A program made the translations under genes and the position numbers. Under the pieces are notes generated by a model. That model was given only the letters and a program-made list of their open reading frames with translations, searched no databases and had not been told where the DNA came from. This document shows positions 1-7,142 of a stretch of 16,289 nucleotides of DNA, piece after piece; within the stretch, counting starts at the first letter, position 1; every line of letters starts with the position of its first letter. Location of the stretch: the NCBI GenBank assembly GCA_002335945.1, contig DDDD01000102.1:41622-57910 (forward strand). Direction: 5' to 3'. The DNA comes from Porticoccaceae bacterium UBA1989 (GTDB lineage Bacteria; Pseudomonadota; Gammaproteobacteria; Pseudomonadales; Porticoccaceae).

Positions 1-231
1 CATGAAGGCAGACTAACGGTCGGCAAAAACGTCCATGTTAATACGGATAACGGGGTTAAGCCTGGCTCTATCATCAAGGTCGGCAAGTTTAATGTTGATG
101 TGGATATGAACCACCCGCTGGCCGGTAAAAACCTGCACTTTGAGGTAGAGATTATGGATATTCGCAAAGCGCGAGATGAAGAAATATCCCATGGCCATGT
201 GCATGGCGAAAGCGGCTGCGGCCATGCCTGA
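1..231 (+). CDS. SlyD-like FKBP-type peptidyl-prolyl cis-trans isomerase, C-terminal part (5' end outside window)
   Basis: Frame 1 is open from the window edge to a TGA at 229-231, giving the last 76 residues of a protein. The stretch MNHPLAGKNLHFEVEI followed by a basic MDIRKAR segment is the classic C-terminal core of the SlyD/FkpB branch of FKBP prolyl isomerases, which speed proline isomerisation and act as folding chaperones in the cytoplasm. The last residues form a short His/Cys tail (HGHVHGESGCGHA). SlyD tails of this kind bind nickel and other metals, although this one is much shorter than the E. coli tail. The catalytic N-terminal half and the start lie outside the window, so SlyD cannot be separated from a SlyD paralogue here. 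The stop overlaps the start of the following transporter gene, which suggests co-transcription. Confidence 0.88.
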   Translation, partial: HEGRLTVGKNVHVNTDNGVKPGSIIKVGKFNVDVDMNHPLAGKNLHFEVEIMDIRKARDEEISHGHVHGESGCGHA

Positions 232-994
232 ATTAGTTGGGTATCAGTATGCACTGATCGCCGGAATCTTTATCTGGAGTGGCTTTGTACGCTCCGGACT
301 TGGCTTTGGTGGTGCATTATTTACCCTGCCCTTTTTACTGCTGATCCACAATGACCCACTGATTTTTCTTCCTATTATCTCGATCCATCTGCTGTTCTTT
401 GCCGGCTTAACTATTATCCAGGCAGAGCGCCAACCCAAGGGTTCCAGCGACAACCAGACCACCGTTAACTGGGCCTTTGTGCGCTATGCCCTGCTGATTA
501 TGATTATCCCCAAGCTGGCCGGTGTTATTGGCCTGCTGGTACTGCCCACCGCATTAATGAACATTATTATCTTCTCGTTAATCGCTGGTTACTCCCTGAC
601 GTATATTCTTGGCAAACCCATGCAGAGCAATAGCCCCATTGTGGATGTGGTATTTCTGGTGGCCGCGGCCTATATCAGTGGTACCTCATTGATCGGCGGC
701 CCGCTGGTTATTGCCGTTGCCCTGCGTCATGTGAAGCCTCATGAGTTTCGCAACACGTTGTTTATGGTCTGGTGTGTTTTAGTGGCGATAAAACTCTGTG
801 CCTTTGTGATTGCCAAGGTCGACATTCAGGTTGAAGCGGCCCTGTGGTTACTGCCCTTTGCTGGCATTGGTCATATTGTGGGCCACCATTTCCACAAACG
901 CCTGCTCGAGCGAGACAGCCGTAGCTTCTATCGAACTCTGGGTTGGGCTCTGCTGGCAACCAGTGTTGTGGGTATCAGTCAGGCACTGTCCTAA
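224..994 (+). CDS. TauE/SafE-family membrane transporter
   Basis: This is a 256-residue, very hydrophobic protein with about seven or eight predicted membrane segments. Two glycine-rich repeats, GLGFGG near residues 25-30 and GTSLIGGP near 153-160, sit in equivalent places in the two halves, as in the TauE/SafE (sulfite/organosulfonate exporter) fold. It should be an inner-membrane carrier for a small anion; the substrate cannot be read from sequence. I chose the ATG at 224 rather than the in-frame ATG at 176. The extra residues from 176 are only the FKBP His-tail region read in another frame, whereas 224 overlaps the FKBP stop by 8 bases, typical of translational coupling. No strong ribosome binding site is visible. 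The family assignment is solid; any role in sulfur metabolism would be a guess. Confidence 0.85.
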   Translation: MPELVGYQYALIAGIFIWSGFVRSGLGFGGALFTLPFLLLIHNDPLIFLPIISIHLLFFAGLTIIQAERQPKGSSDNQTTVNWAFVRYALLIMIIPKLAGVIGLLVLPTALMNIIIFSLIAGYSLTYILGKPMQSNSPIVDVVFLVAAAYISGTSLIGGPLVIAVALRHVKPHEFRNTLFMVWCVLVAIKLCAFVIAKVDIQVEAALWLLPFAGIGHIVGHHFHKRLLERDSRSFYRTLGWALLATSVVGISQALS

Positions 995-1020
995 ATTAAA
1001 ACAGGGACCTCCTAAACTAA
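989..1020 (+). repeat. Short direct repeat that duplicates the TauE/SafE gene stop region
   Basis: TCCTAAATTAA (989-999), which contains the gene's TAA stop, recurs as TCCTAAACTAA (1010-1020) with one mismatch and a 21-base offset. The second TAA (1013-1015) is therefore in frame with the first. The sequence then runs into an inverted repeat, CCTAA with TTAGG. The rest of the 93-base gap before the next gene holds an AT-rich stretch and a small GGCAAA/TTTGCC hairpin near 1030-1045. Confidence 0.55.
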
Positions 1021-1087
1021 TTAGGCAGTGGCAAAACTTTTTGCCTATATTAAAAGCTGAAGCCACAAGGAAATGTGACCAGCACCG

Positions 1088-2314
1088 ATGTCTCCAATCG
1101 CCAATCGATTCGTAACACCCACCCTATGCATGCTGCTAGCATTGCTACTGTGCTGGCAACAGCAGGCTCTGGGCAACGACCTCCTTGCCCTGCTGCCCCA
1201 GCTACCCTATGTGTTGCTGTTGATTTCCGCCTTGATGGCCCTGCTGAGCAATCGCAGTCGTGAGCTGGCCCTTAGCCTGTGCGTACTCTTTAGCTACTGG
1301 CTGATTCGTACCCATTTACAGGCACCCCTAGATAGCCAACCCGCCTCACAGATATTTACACTGCTGGCTTTTGCCGTTCCTATCATAGGTATTTCACTGA
1401 TTTTTCTGCCCGAACAGGGCCTGACCCATCCTCAGGGCACAGCCACCTTTACGGGAATTCCTGTCCTGCTGTTGGCTCTGAGTCAGCTGCTCATTATTAA
1501 CCCGGAACTCTTTGCTCAAACCAGCATGGCACTGGTTAACGAGCCACTGTGGTTTACTCGACTGTCAGCCAGCTCGGCATTAACCACAGTCATTACCCTA
1601 GGTATCGCCAGCCTGATGATTGTGCGCCGCCAACAGAGTATCGAAAGCTCTGTGCTCGGCTGCATTGCCATGCTGTTTGTTACCCTGGGCTGGATTCAGC
1701 TTAACAATATATCCGCGGCACTATTTACCGGCATGGGGTTACTGCTAACGATTAACATCACCAGTGGTCTGCTGCATATTGGTTTCTATGATGAACTCAC
1801 TCAGATAGGTAATCGCCGGGCATTAATTGAAGCAGCTAAAACCGCGGGCAACCAATACACTCTGGCCATGGTAGATGCCGATCACTTTAAAAAAATTAAC
1901 GACCGCTTTGGCCATGACCTCGGCGATCAGGCCTTAAAAGTTATTGCCAGCTGCATGCTAAAAACCGGCTGCGGCGGCAAAGCCTATCGCTACGGCGGAG
2001 AGGAGTTTTGTCTGTTATTTAAGGGTAAAACTCGCGATCAGGTAGCCGACTGTCTCGAAGAGTTACGCAAGGCTATTGCCAATTATGACATGGTCATTCG
2101 CGATAAAAAGCAGCGTCCAAAAGAACAGGGCATTGGCGAAAAGAAGCGTGGCGCCTCTAAACGCCATAGCAATTTACGCTTAACAGTGAGTGTGGGAGTT
2201 GCCGACAGTACTAGTGGCGGTAGCTTTGAACACCTGGTAAAGCTGGCAGACCGCGCCCTTTACAAAGCAAAAGCCGGGGGTAGAAACCGGCTTGAGTTTG
2301 CCCAGGCAATTTAA
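1088..2314 (+). CDS. Membrane-anchored diguanylate cyclase (GGDEF domain)
   Basis: The protein has 408 residues. Residues 1-230 are hydrophobic with about seven or eight membrane segments and no recognisable sensor domain. Residues 232-405 are a GGDEF domain that makes cyclic di-GMP from two GTP at the cytoplasmic face of the inner membrane. Visible active-site features are FYDELTQIGNRRAL (about 233-246), the metal-binding region VDADHFKKIND (262-272) and the signature RYGGEEF (301-307). The inhibitory RxxD site, expected at about residues 294-297, reads GCGG and is absent, so product feedback inhibition is not predicted. A strongly basic loop (about 338-364, eleven Lys/Arg) is inserted before the LTVSVGVAD strand. 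No EAL or HD-GYP partner is fused. The ATG at 1088 is the first usable start in frame, because an ATG at 1073 is followed at once by a stop. Confidence 0.9.
   Translation: MSPIANRFVTPTLCMLLALLLCWQQQALGNDLLALLPQLPYVLLLISALMALLSNRSRELALSLCVLFSYWLIRTHLQAPLDSQPASQIFTLLAFAVPIIGISLIFLPEQGLTHPQGTATFTGIPVLLLALSQLLIINPELFAQTSMALVNEPLWFTRLSASSALTTVITLGIASLMIVRRQQSIESSVLGCIAMLFVTLGWIQLNNISAALFTGMGLLLTINITSGLLHIGFYDELTQIGNRRALIEAAKTAGNQYTLAMVDADHFKKINDRFGHDLGDQALKVIASCMLKTGCGGKAYRYGGEEFCLLFKGKTRDQVADCLEELRKAIANYDMVIRDKKQRPKEQGIGEKKRGASKRHSNLRLTVSVGVADSTSGGSFEHLVKLADRALYKAKAGGRNRLEFAQAI
2271..2293 (-). terminator. Possible terminator for the nitroreductase gene
   Basis: On the minus strand, AAGCCGG (2293-2287) pairs with CCGGCTT (2277-2271) around a nine-base loop and is followed by TTGCTTTG. 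It lies about 20 bases past the nitroreductase stop, inside the 3' end of the convergent cyclase gene. The stem is only seven pairs and the T-run is interrupted, so this is a moderate candidate. Confidence 0.4.
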
Positions 2315-2986
2315 TTAGACTGAATGAAAGGTGGTGGTTTTTTCTAATGGGTCGCGATCACTGCGAAAGCCATTGGCGCCGTCGGCTTCATCAACATAAC
2401 CAAACGAAATACCCATCAGCAATTTGAAGTTTTCTGCCACACCCAACTCTTCACGAACCATATCCGGAAAACAGCTAATGGATGTCTGGGGGCAAGAGCC
2501 TATACCCTTATCTTCCATGGCCAACATTAATGTCTGGGTAAACATGCCTACATCACCCGCCAAACGAACAAGTTCTGGAAATTCATCGGTCAGAAAAACA
2601 AAGGCAACATGGGGCGCATCAAAAAATTCAAAGTTCCGCATCCAGGACCAGGCGCGTTTCTCTTTATCCTGACGTGTGACACCCTGATATTCCCACAAAC
2701 CAAGGGCCGAACAGATCTGACGCTCTTTGTAGTCGCCGCTAAATTTGCCCTTCCAAGGAAAGTCTGGATTACCTTCACCGCCTTCCAGCGCCGCCGCTTT
2801 CATCTTTTCACGCATACGCTCGAGCGCTTCCCCGGAGAGTACGTGCACATGCCAAGGCTGCACATTGCAATTGGAGGGAGCCCAGCTAGCAAGTTCAAAG
2901 ATATCTTTTAAGGTTTTCTCGTCTACCGGCTTGGGTAAAAACCCACGGTACGAATGTCGCGCTTTAACAACCTCTGCAAATTCCAT
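2315..2986 (-). CDS. Nitroreductase-family FMN-dependent oxidoreductase
   Basis: This 223-residue protein fits the usual size of single-domain nitroreductases. The N-terminal RHSYRGF (about 10-16) and WAPSNCNVQPWHVHVL (about 35-50) are the FMN-phosphate and flavin-contact segments. GIGSCPQTSI near residue 161 and the C-terminal GFRSDRDPLE complete the family pattern. Members are cytoplasmic homodimers that use NAD(P)H to reduce nitro, quinone or enone substrates; the natural substrate cannot be deduced. The ATG at 2986 begins directly before the conserved helix and follows a purine-rich GAGAAAA stretch. The stop is immediately next to the stop of the convergent cyclase gene, with no spacer. 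No operon partner is visible, because the upstream gene on this strand ends in a strong terminator. Confidence 0.88.
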   Translation of the reverse strand: MEFAEVVKARHSYRGFLPKPVDEKTLKDIFELASWAPSNCNVQPWHVHVLSGEALERMREKMKAAALEGGEGNPDFPWKGKFSGDYKERQICSALGLWEYQGVTRQDKEKRAWSWMRNFEFFDAPHVAFVFLTDEFPELVRLAGDVGMFTQTLMLAMEDKGIGSCPQTSISCFPDMVREELGVAENFKLLMGISFGYVDEADGANGFRSDRDPLEKTTTFHSV

Positions 2987-3069
2987 TAACTTTTCTCGAT
3001 AGTGTTTTTACTTGTGCAGGACTGTATCAATCGGAGCAAACCCTGTCTATTTTCTTGATGCTCATTTTA

Positions 3070-3128
3070 CCTGTTAATAACAAACGGAAAGCATAATAGA
3101 AGAAAAAGATGAAATATGGATTAACAGG
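3070..3128. repeat. Nine-base inverted repeat in an intergenic spacer
   Basis: CCTGTTAAT (3070-3078) and ATTAACAGG (3120-3128) are perfect inverted copies 41 bases apart. They lie in the 219-base spacer between the acyl-CoA dehydrogenase gene and the nitroreductase gene. The sequence between them is purine-rich. The pair could be a protein-binding element upstream of the nitroreductase promoter or chance; I see no clear promoter hexamers there. Confidence 0.4.
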
Positions 3129-3162
3129 CGTTAGAAAACCGAATATCCAAACTCCAGGCATT

Positions 3163-3193
3163 AAAAAAGCTAGCACCATATGACGCTAGCTTT
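3163..3193 (-). terminator. Rho-independent terminator after the acyl-CoA dehydrogenase gene
   Basis: On the minus strand, AAAGCTAGC (3193-3185) pairs perfectly with GCTAGCTTT (3174-3166) around a ten-base loop. A run of six T residues (3168-3163) ends the element. It starts 12 bases past the acyl-CoA dehydrogenase stop and is the clearest terminator in the window. It closes the MaoC / acyl-CoA dehydrogenase transcript. Confidence 0.85.
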
Positions 3194-3205
3194 AAACGCT
3201 TAGAA

Positions 3206-5023
3206 CTAGGATGCGTCGAAGTAACTTGTCGGCATGGCCATAACGCTCTCTGTGTTAGCACCCATCGTTTTAGCATGCATCTCTGCTCTAGGCAGAATAC
3301 GCTGAAAGAAGAACTCAGCTGTGTGCAGCTTAGACTGCAGAAACTCTGCGTCGCCTTCACCAGCGGCTAATTGCGCCGTCGCCACACCGCTCATCTGTGC
3401 CCACATAAAGGCCATAAAGGTATAGCCAGAAAACATCAAGAAATCTACAGAGGCTGCGCCAACACTGTCTGGGTTGCGTTTGGCACCCATGGCTAAGCGG
3501 TAACCCATTATCCGCCACTTAATAGCCAGCTTAGTCACTGTCCAAGCCTGCTTACGCATCGCTTTATTCTTGCCCGCGGCTTTCCAGGGTAGATACTGTT
3601 TGGCAAACTTAAAGATCTCACCCGTGAAAATATTAAGCTGCTTAAATTTATCCATCAATACTTTACGACCCACTAGATCCAGCGCCTGAATACCTGTGGT
3701 ACCTTCATATAAAGTAGCAATTCGGCTGTCGCGCAAGATTTGCTCCATGCCCCATTCTTGAATATAACCGTGGCCACCGAAAACCTGCACACCATGGTTG
3801 GCCGCTTCCACACCCAACTCAGTAATAAAACCTTTCAAGATCGGCGTACAAAACCCTAAACGGGCATCGGCAGCTTCACGTACTTCGGGGGTTTTACCGG
3901 CGCGGTAAAGATCGGCGAACTGACTGGCGTAAGTCACCATGGCTCGACCACCTTCAGCAATAACACGCTGAGTCAGTAACATGCGACGGACATCTGGATG
4001 TTCAACAATGGCGTCGGCTGGGCCCTCTGGATTTTTAACACCAGAGATAGAGCGCATCGCTAACCGCTCGCGCGCATATTCTGAGGCACCCTGATAAGAT
4101 CGCTCTGCAGCTGCAGCACCCTGACTGGCAGTGCCAATGCGCGCAACATTCATGTAGGTGAACATTGCATTGAGGCCGTTATTGGGTTCGCCGAGTAAAA
4201 AGGCTTTGGCATTATCAAAGTTAAGTACCGCCGTGGCGTTACCGTGAATACCCATTTTGTGTTCGATAGAACCACAGCGCACGCCATTGCGCTCGCCCGC
4301 AGAACCATCTTCAGCGACCAAGAACTTAGGAATAATAAACAGCGACAGACCCTTAGTGCCAGAAGGCGCATCAGGTAGCTTGGCCAAAACAATATGGACA
4401 ATGTTTTCAGTCAGGTCGTGTTCACCGGCACTGATAAAGATCTTGGTGCCATTAACGGCGTAGCTGCCATCTTCATTGGGGATTGCCTTGGTCTTCATCT
4501 GCCCGAGGTCAGTGCCACAATGCGGTTCGGTCAGACACATGGTGCCACTCCAAACGCCACTGATAAGCTTGCTTAAGTAATCCTGCTTCTGCTGATCTGA
4601 CCCGCTTGTTTCTAATGTTGCCACAGCACCTTCACTCAGACCTGGGTACATAGCCCAGCCCCAGTTAGCAGTGGTGAGCATTTCATTAATGGCCACGCCG
4701 ATAGACGAGGGTAAACCCTGGCCGCCTAATTCAGTGCTTCCTGTTAGGCCGGTCCAGCCAGCCTCAATAAATTTTGCGTAGGCTTCTTTGAAGCCTTTGG
4801 GGGTAGTCACCACGCCATCATTCCAGATACAGCCCTCATCACCAGACTGATAAATCGGTGCCAGTTCGTTTTCACTAAACTTTGCCGCTTCAGTAAAGAT
4901 AGCCTCGAGCATATCTGGAGTAGCTTCTGCTCCACCCTCAACGTCTTTAAATTTGCTCTGCATATCCATAACATCGTTGAACAAAAATAATAAATCTTTT
5001 ACCGGCGCTTTGTAATTGGGCAT
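3206..5023 (-). CDS. Long-form acyl-CoA dehydrogenase (FadE1/FadE5-like, with C-terminal extension)
   Basis: The 605-residue flavoprotein matches the long acyl-CoA dehydrogenases (about 590-610 residues) rather than the 380-residue classic type. It should catalyse the FAD-dependent alpha,beta-dehydrogenation of acyl-CoA, the first step of beta-oxidation. MCLTEPHCGTDLG (about 162-174) is the FAD/substrate loop, FGGHGYIQEWGMEQILRDSR (415-434) is the conserved C-terminal helix bundle, and the catalytic base is most likely Glu440 in LYEGTTG. Residues from about 470 form the extra C-terminal domain. The start at 5023 follows an AGGAT ribosome binding site that overlaps the MaoC gene's TAG, with only ten bases between the genes, so the two are very likely co-translated. 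Relatives include PA0506-type FadE and the methylthiopropionyl-CoA dehydrogenase DmdC; substrate choice among these cannot be settled from sequence alone. Confidence 0.9.
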   Translation of the reverse strand: MPNYKAPVKDLLFLFNDVMDMQSKFKDVEGGAEATPDMLEAIFTEAAKFSENELAPIYQSGDEGCIWNDGVVTTPKGFKEAYAKFIEAGWTGLTGSTELGGQGLPSSIGVAINEMLTTANWGWAMYPGLSEGAVATLETSGSDQQKQDYLSKLISGVWSGTMCLTEPHCGTDLGQMKTKAIPNEDGSYAVNGTKIFISAGEHDLTENIVHIVLAKLPDAPSGTKGLSLFIIPKFLVAEDGSAGERNGVRCGSIEHKMGIHGNATAVLNFDNAKAFLLGEPNNGLNAMFTYMNVARIGTASQGAAAAERSYQGASEYARERLAMRSISGVKNPEGPADAIVEHPDVRRMLLTQRVIAEGGRAMVTYASQFADLYRAGKTPEVREAADARLGFCTPILKGFITELGVEAANHGVQVFGGHGYIQEWGMEQILRDSRIATLYEGTTGIQALDLVGRKVLMDKFKQLNIFTGEIFKFAKQYLPWKAAGKNKAMRKQAWTVTKLAIKWRIMGYRLAMGAKRNPDSVGAASVDFLMFSGYTFMAFMWAQMSGVATAQLAAGEGDAEFLQSKLHTAEFFFQRILPRAEMHAKTMGANTESVMAMPTSYFDAS

Positions 5024-5033
5024 TAACTGGATC

Positions 5034-5927
5034 CTATGAAATTAAACCATCAAGATGGGCTTGATCGCCCTTCTCGTTGTACAGTGAAAATCGTTTTTTG
5101 CCCACGAGCTGCTTAGTGTAAAACAACACGCCCGAGGGCAAAAATAAAGGTCGATGAAAGTTAACATCAACCGAGTAGCCTGCGTCGGGAAGTTCGTCTT
5201 CCAGAGCTGCTAGGCACCGTGCCTTGCTCCACATACCGTGGGCAATGGCCTGCTTGAAACCAAATAATTTTGCGGTGATATCAGACAGATGAATCGGGTT
5301 GTAGTCGCCAGAGACCCGCGCATAACGACGACCAATATCCGCGCCAATAGCCCAGTTTTGCGGCTCTCCTTCACGGCTGATAACGGCTCTGCGTTTCTGC
5401 TTCACATCGGTTTTACAGCGGTGTAAGAACGTCGAGTTGCTCATCCATACGGTTTGATTATCAATTGCGGCACTAACATCAATATCCCATTCCAAGCCAC
5501 GGCTGGTGAGTATCGATCCGCCGACTGCGGCGGTCATGCTCAGTGGACGTTGAATATCAAAAGACTCCAACACCGATATCTGATTGCGCAGATGTACCTG
5601 ACCCATAGCTTTTATGGGGAAGTCTTGCTGGGTCAGTATCTGTAAGAACAGCGGGAACGCCAACATATGTAAGTAGGTCGCAGGCAGATCACCCTGAGCG
5701 TTAAAACCACAGAGTTTCTTATAGGCTGCCAGATGCTGGGCATTAATAATGAGGTCATTTACCTGAGTACTTAACCCAGGTAAGGCATCACCAATCTCAT
5801 AGGTCCCAGACTTAAAAGCGGCCTTACCCAACAGGGTCGGCATGCTCGGAAGCTCAGGCATCACCATGGGTGGCCTAGAATGAGTTGGCGGTGTTTGCTT
5901 TGATGCAGCTTTATTCATAATGTTCAT
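5034..5927 (-). CDS. MaoC-like double-hotdog enoyl-CoA hydratase/dehydratase
   Basis: The protein has 297 residues from the chosen start. Residues about 46-170 form a degenerate hotdog and about 190-297 an active one. The second carries YARVSGDYNPIH (202-213) and AIAHGMW (227-233), the (R)-specific hydratase motif with the catalytic Asp208/His213 pair. It should hydrate or dehydrate a 2-enoyl thioester. It lies ten bases upstream of the acyl-CoA dehydrogenase gene, which makes the substrate for such an enzyme. The frame stays open to a TTG at 5990, but the ATG at 5927 follows an AAGGAG ribosome binding site (5940-5945, 12-base spacing). That start also leaves a 100-base promoter region against the divergent regulator. 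Residues 1-40 are Pro/Ser-rich and poorly conserved in look, so the true start may be slightly different. HtdX/HtdY-type relatives act in fatty acid or side-chain metabolism. Confidence 0.82.
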   Translation of the reverse strand: MNIMNKAASKQTPPTHSRPPMVMPELPSMPTLLGKAAFKSGTYEIGDALPGLSTQVNDLIINAQHLAAYKKLCGFNAQGDLPATYLHMLAFPLFLQILTQQDFPIKAMGQVHLRNQISVLESFDIQRPLSMTAAVGGSILTSRGLEWDIDVSAAIDNQTVWMSNSTFLHRCKTDVKQKRRAVISREGEPQNWAIGADIGRRYARVSGDYNPIHLSDITAKLFGFKQAIAHGMWSKARCLAALEDELPDAGYSVDVNFHRPLFLPSGVLFYTKQLVGKKRFSLYNEKGDQAHLDGLIS

Positions 5928-5974
5928 AGTGCTTACAGGCTCCTTGTTAGTCATTGGCACTAAAAATGAACGGT

Positions 5975-6001
5975 TTGTCATTTCGGCCAATTAGGTATAA
6001 T
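5975..6001 (+). promoter_or_regulatory. Candidate promoter of the AraC-family regulator gene
   Basis: TTGTCA (5975-5980) and a perfect TATAAT (5996-6001) are separated by 15 bases, two less than ideal, and lie 27 bases before the regulator's start codon. The same 100-base spacer must hold the promoter of the divergent MaoC gene, for which I see no convincing hexamers. ATTGGC (5953-5958) and GCCAAT (5986-5991) are an inverted pair that could be an operator. Confidence 0.4.
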
Positions 6002-6027
6002 GGCTATCCTTTTCTTGAGTCGTCAGT

Positions 6028-7029
6028 ATGACAGGTCTAACCGATTCCGGTACTTTGGTACGCTTGGCCTATAAGGGCCTAGTCAATCTCGGCGTTGATG
6101 CCGATGAAGTACTGCGCCGTTCCGGGCTTGATCCCGCTGAGCTTTATCAGGCCAATCTGCGTACCAAATTCTCTGGCCAGCCCAGGTTTTGGAAGGCGGC
6201 TGTCGAACTCTCTGGTGATCCCTGTATCGGTCTGCATCTGGGCGAAGAGATGCCTGTCTACAAGGGTCAAATTCTAGAATATCTATTTTTGAGCAGCCAA
6301 ACCTTTGGCGATGGTCTGCGCAGGGTTCTCAACTACCAGCGCCTAATCAGTGACGCTCTCCACGGTCAGATTACTGAAACACCCAGCCCCTGCTTAACCA
6401 GCTATTTCTCAGAGCACCAACATGCCACCTCTCATCTCGCCGAAGCCATGGTGCTGGGCCTAATTAAAGGCTTTCAGGCGGTGACCGATGGAACATTTAA
6501 ACCTGAAAAAATTGTATTTAACCATCCTCCAAACACAGATATCGCTGAATATCAGCGCATTTTTCAATGCCCTGTGGCGTTTAATGCCAAGTCGTTTCAG
6601 TTGTTTTTCCCTGCCTCCATGCTTAGTTATAGATCACTTTACGCGGAACCTGAACTACTTAATTTACATATTCAAGCGGCAGATCAACATTTGGCCGTTC
6701 TGCAGCAACAGGATTTAATGTCCGAGGTTCGCAGCCAGCTTGGCGCCCTGCTCGAAAGCGGCGAAACTACCTTAGCAAATGTCGCCAACCGACTTGGGGT
6801 TACACCCAGACATCTGCGTCATCAGCTGGATTTAGCGGGCACCAGTTTTCAGCGCCTGCTCAATGATTATCGCCACCGCCTGGCGCGACGGCTGCTGTCA
6901 CAAACCGATGAGGGCATTAGTGAGATTGTGTATCTGACCGGGTTTTCTGAGCCCAGCACTTTTTATCGTGCTTTTAGACGCTGGGAAGGTACAACCCCCA
7001 TAGAGTATCGGCAACAGCATCGCGTATAG
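6028..7029 (+). CDS. AraC-family transcriptional regulator with arabinose-binding-like N-terminal domain
   Basis: This is a 333-residue regulator. Residues about 20-200 resemble the Arabinose_bd-type ligand domain found in OruR-like and lipid- or amine-responsive AraC proteins (GDPCIGLHLGE, then EYLFLSSQTFGDGLRR). The C-terminal hundred residues hold two helix-turn-helix motifs: TLANVANRLGVTPRHLRHQL, and ISEIVYLTGFSEPSTFYRAF followed by the usual WEGTTPIEYR. It is divergent from the MaoC / acyl-CoA dehydrogenase pair with 100 bases between start codons, the standard arrangement for a local activator. An acyl-CoA or free fatty acid ligand is a reasonable guess but is inferred only from that arrangement. 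The ATG at 6028 has a weak ribosome binding site. Confidence 0.9.
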   Translation: MTGLTDSGTLVRLAYKGLVNLGVDADEVLRRSGLDPAELYQANLRTKFSGQPRFWKAAVELSGDPCIGLHLGEEMPVYKGQILEYLFLSSQTFGDGLRRVLNYQRLISDALHGQITETPSPCLTSYFSEHQHATSHLAEAMVLGLIKGFQAVTDGTFKPEKIVFNHPPNTDIAEYQRIFQCPVAFNAKSFQLFFPASMLSYRSLYAEPELLNLHIQAADQHLAVLQQQDLMSEVRSQLGALLESGETTLANVANRLGVTPRHLRHQLDLAGTSFQRLLNDYRHRLARRLLSQTDEGISEIVYLTGFSEPSTFYRAFRRWEGTTPIEYRQQHRV

Positions 7030-7142
7030 CGCGACCTTTTAGCCTCAACAATAAGTCCCCGTGACTGCCATTTCATCAGCCCGCCACATCAAGTAGAATG
7101 CAGCCTTCCTTTTCGCCAATATCCACAGAGCAATCGCCCCTT

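Noticed and set aside
810..1115. 101-codon plus-strand frame bridging the transporter and cyclase genes
   Set aside because: It overlaps the conserved end of the transporter in another frame and has no family-like sequence.
1075..1263. GTG-started frame just upstream of the cyclase start
   Set aside because: It has a better-placed AAGGAA ribosome binding site than the cyclase start, but it codes an unpatterned peptide and lies over the cyclase's membrane domain in another frame.
5928..5990. Upstream TTG or ATG starts for the MaoC-like protein
   Set aside because: They would remove almost all of the divergent promoter region, while the ATG at 5927 has an AAGGAG ribosome binding site.
7030..7097. 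Possible terminator after the AraC-family gene (CGCG either side of the TAG)
   Set aside because: Only a four-base stem without a T-run; not supportable.
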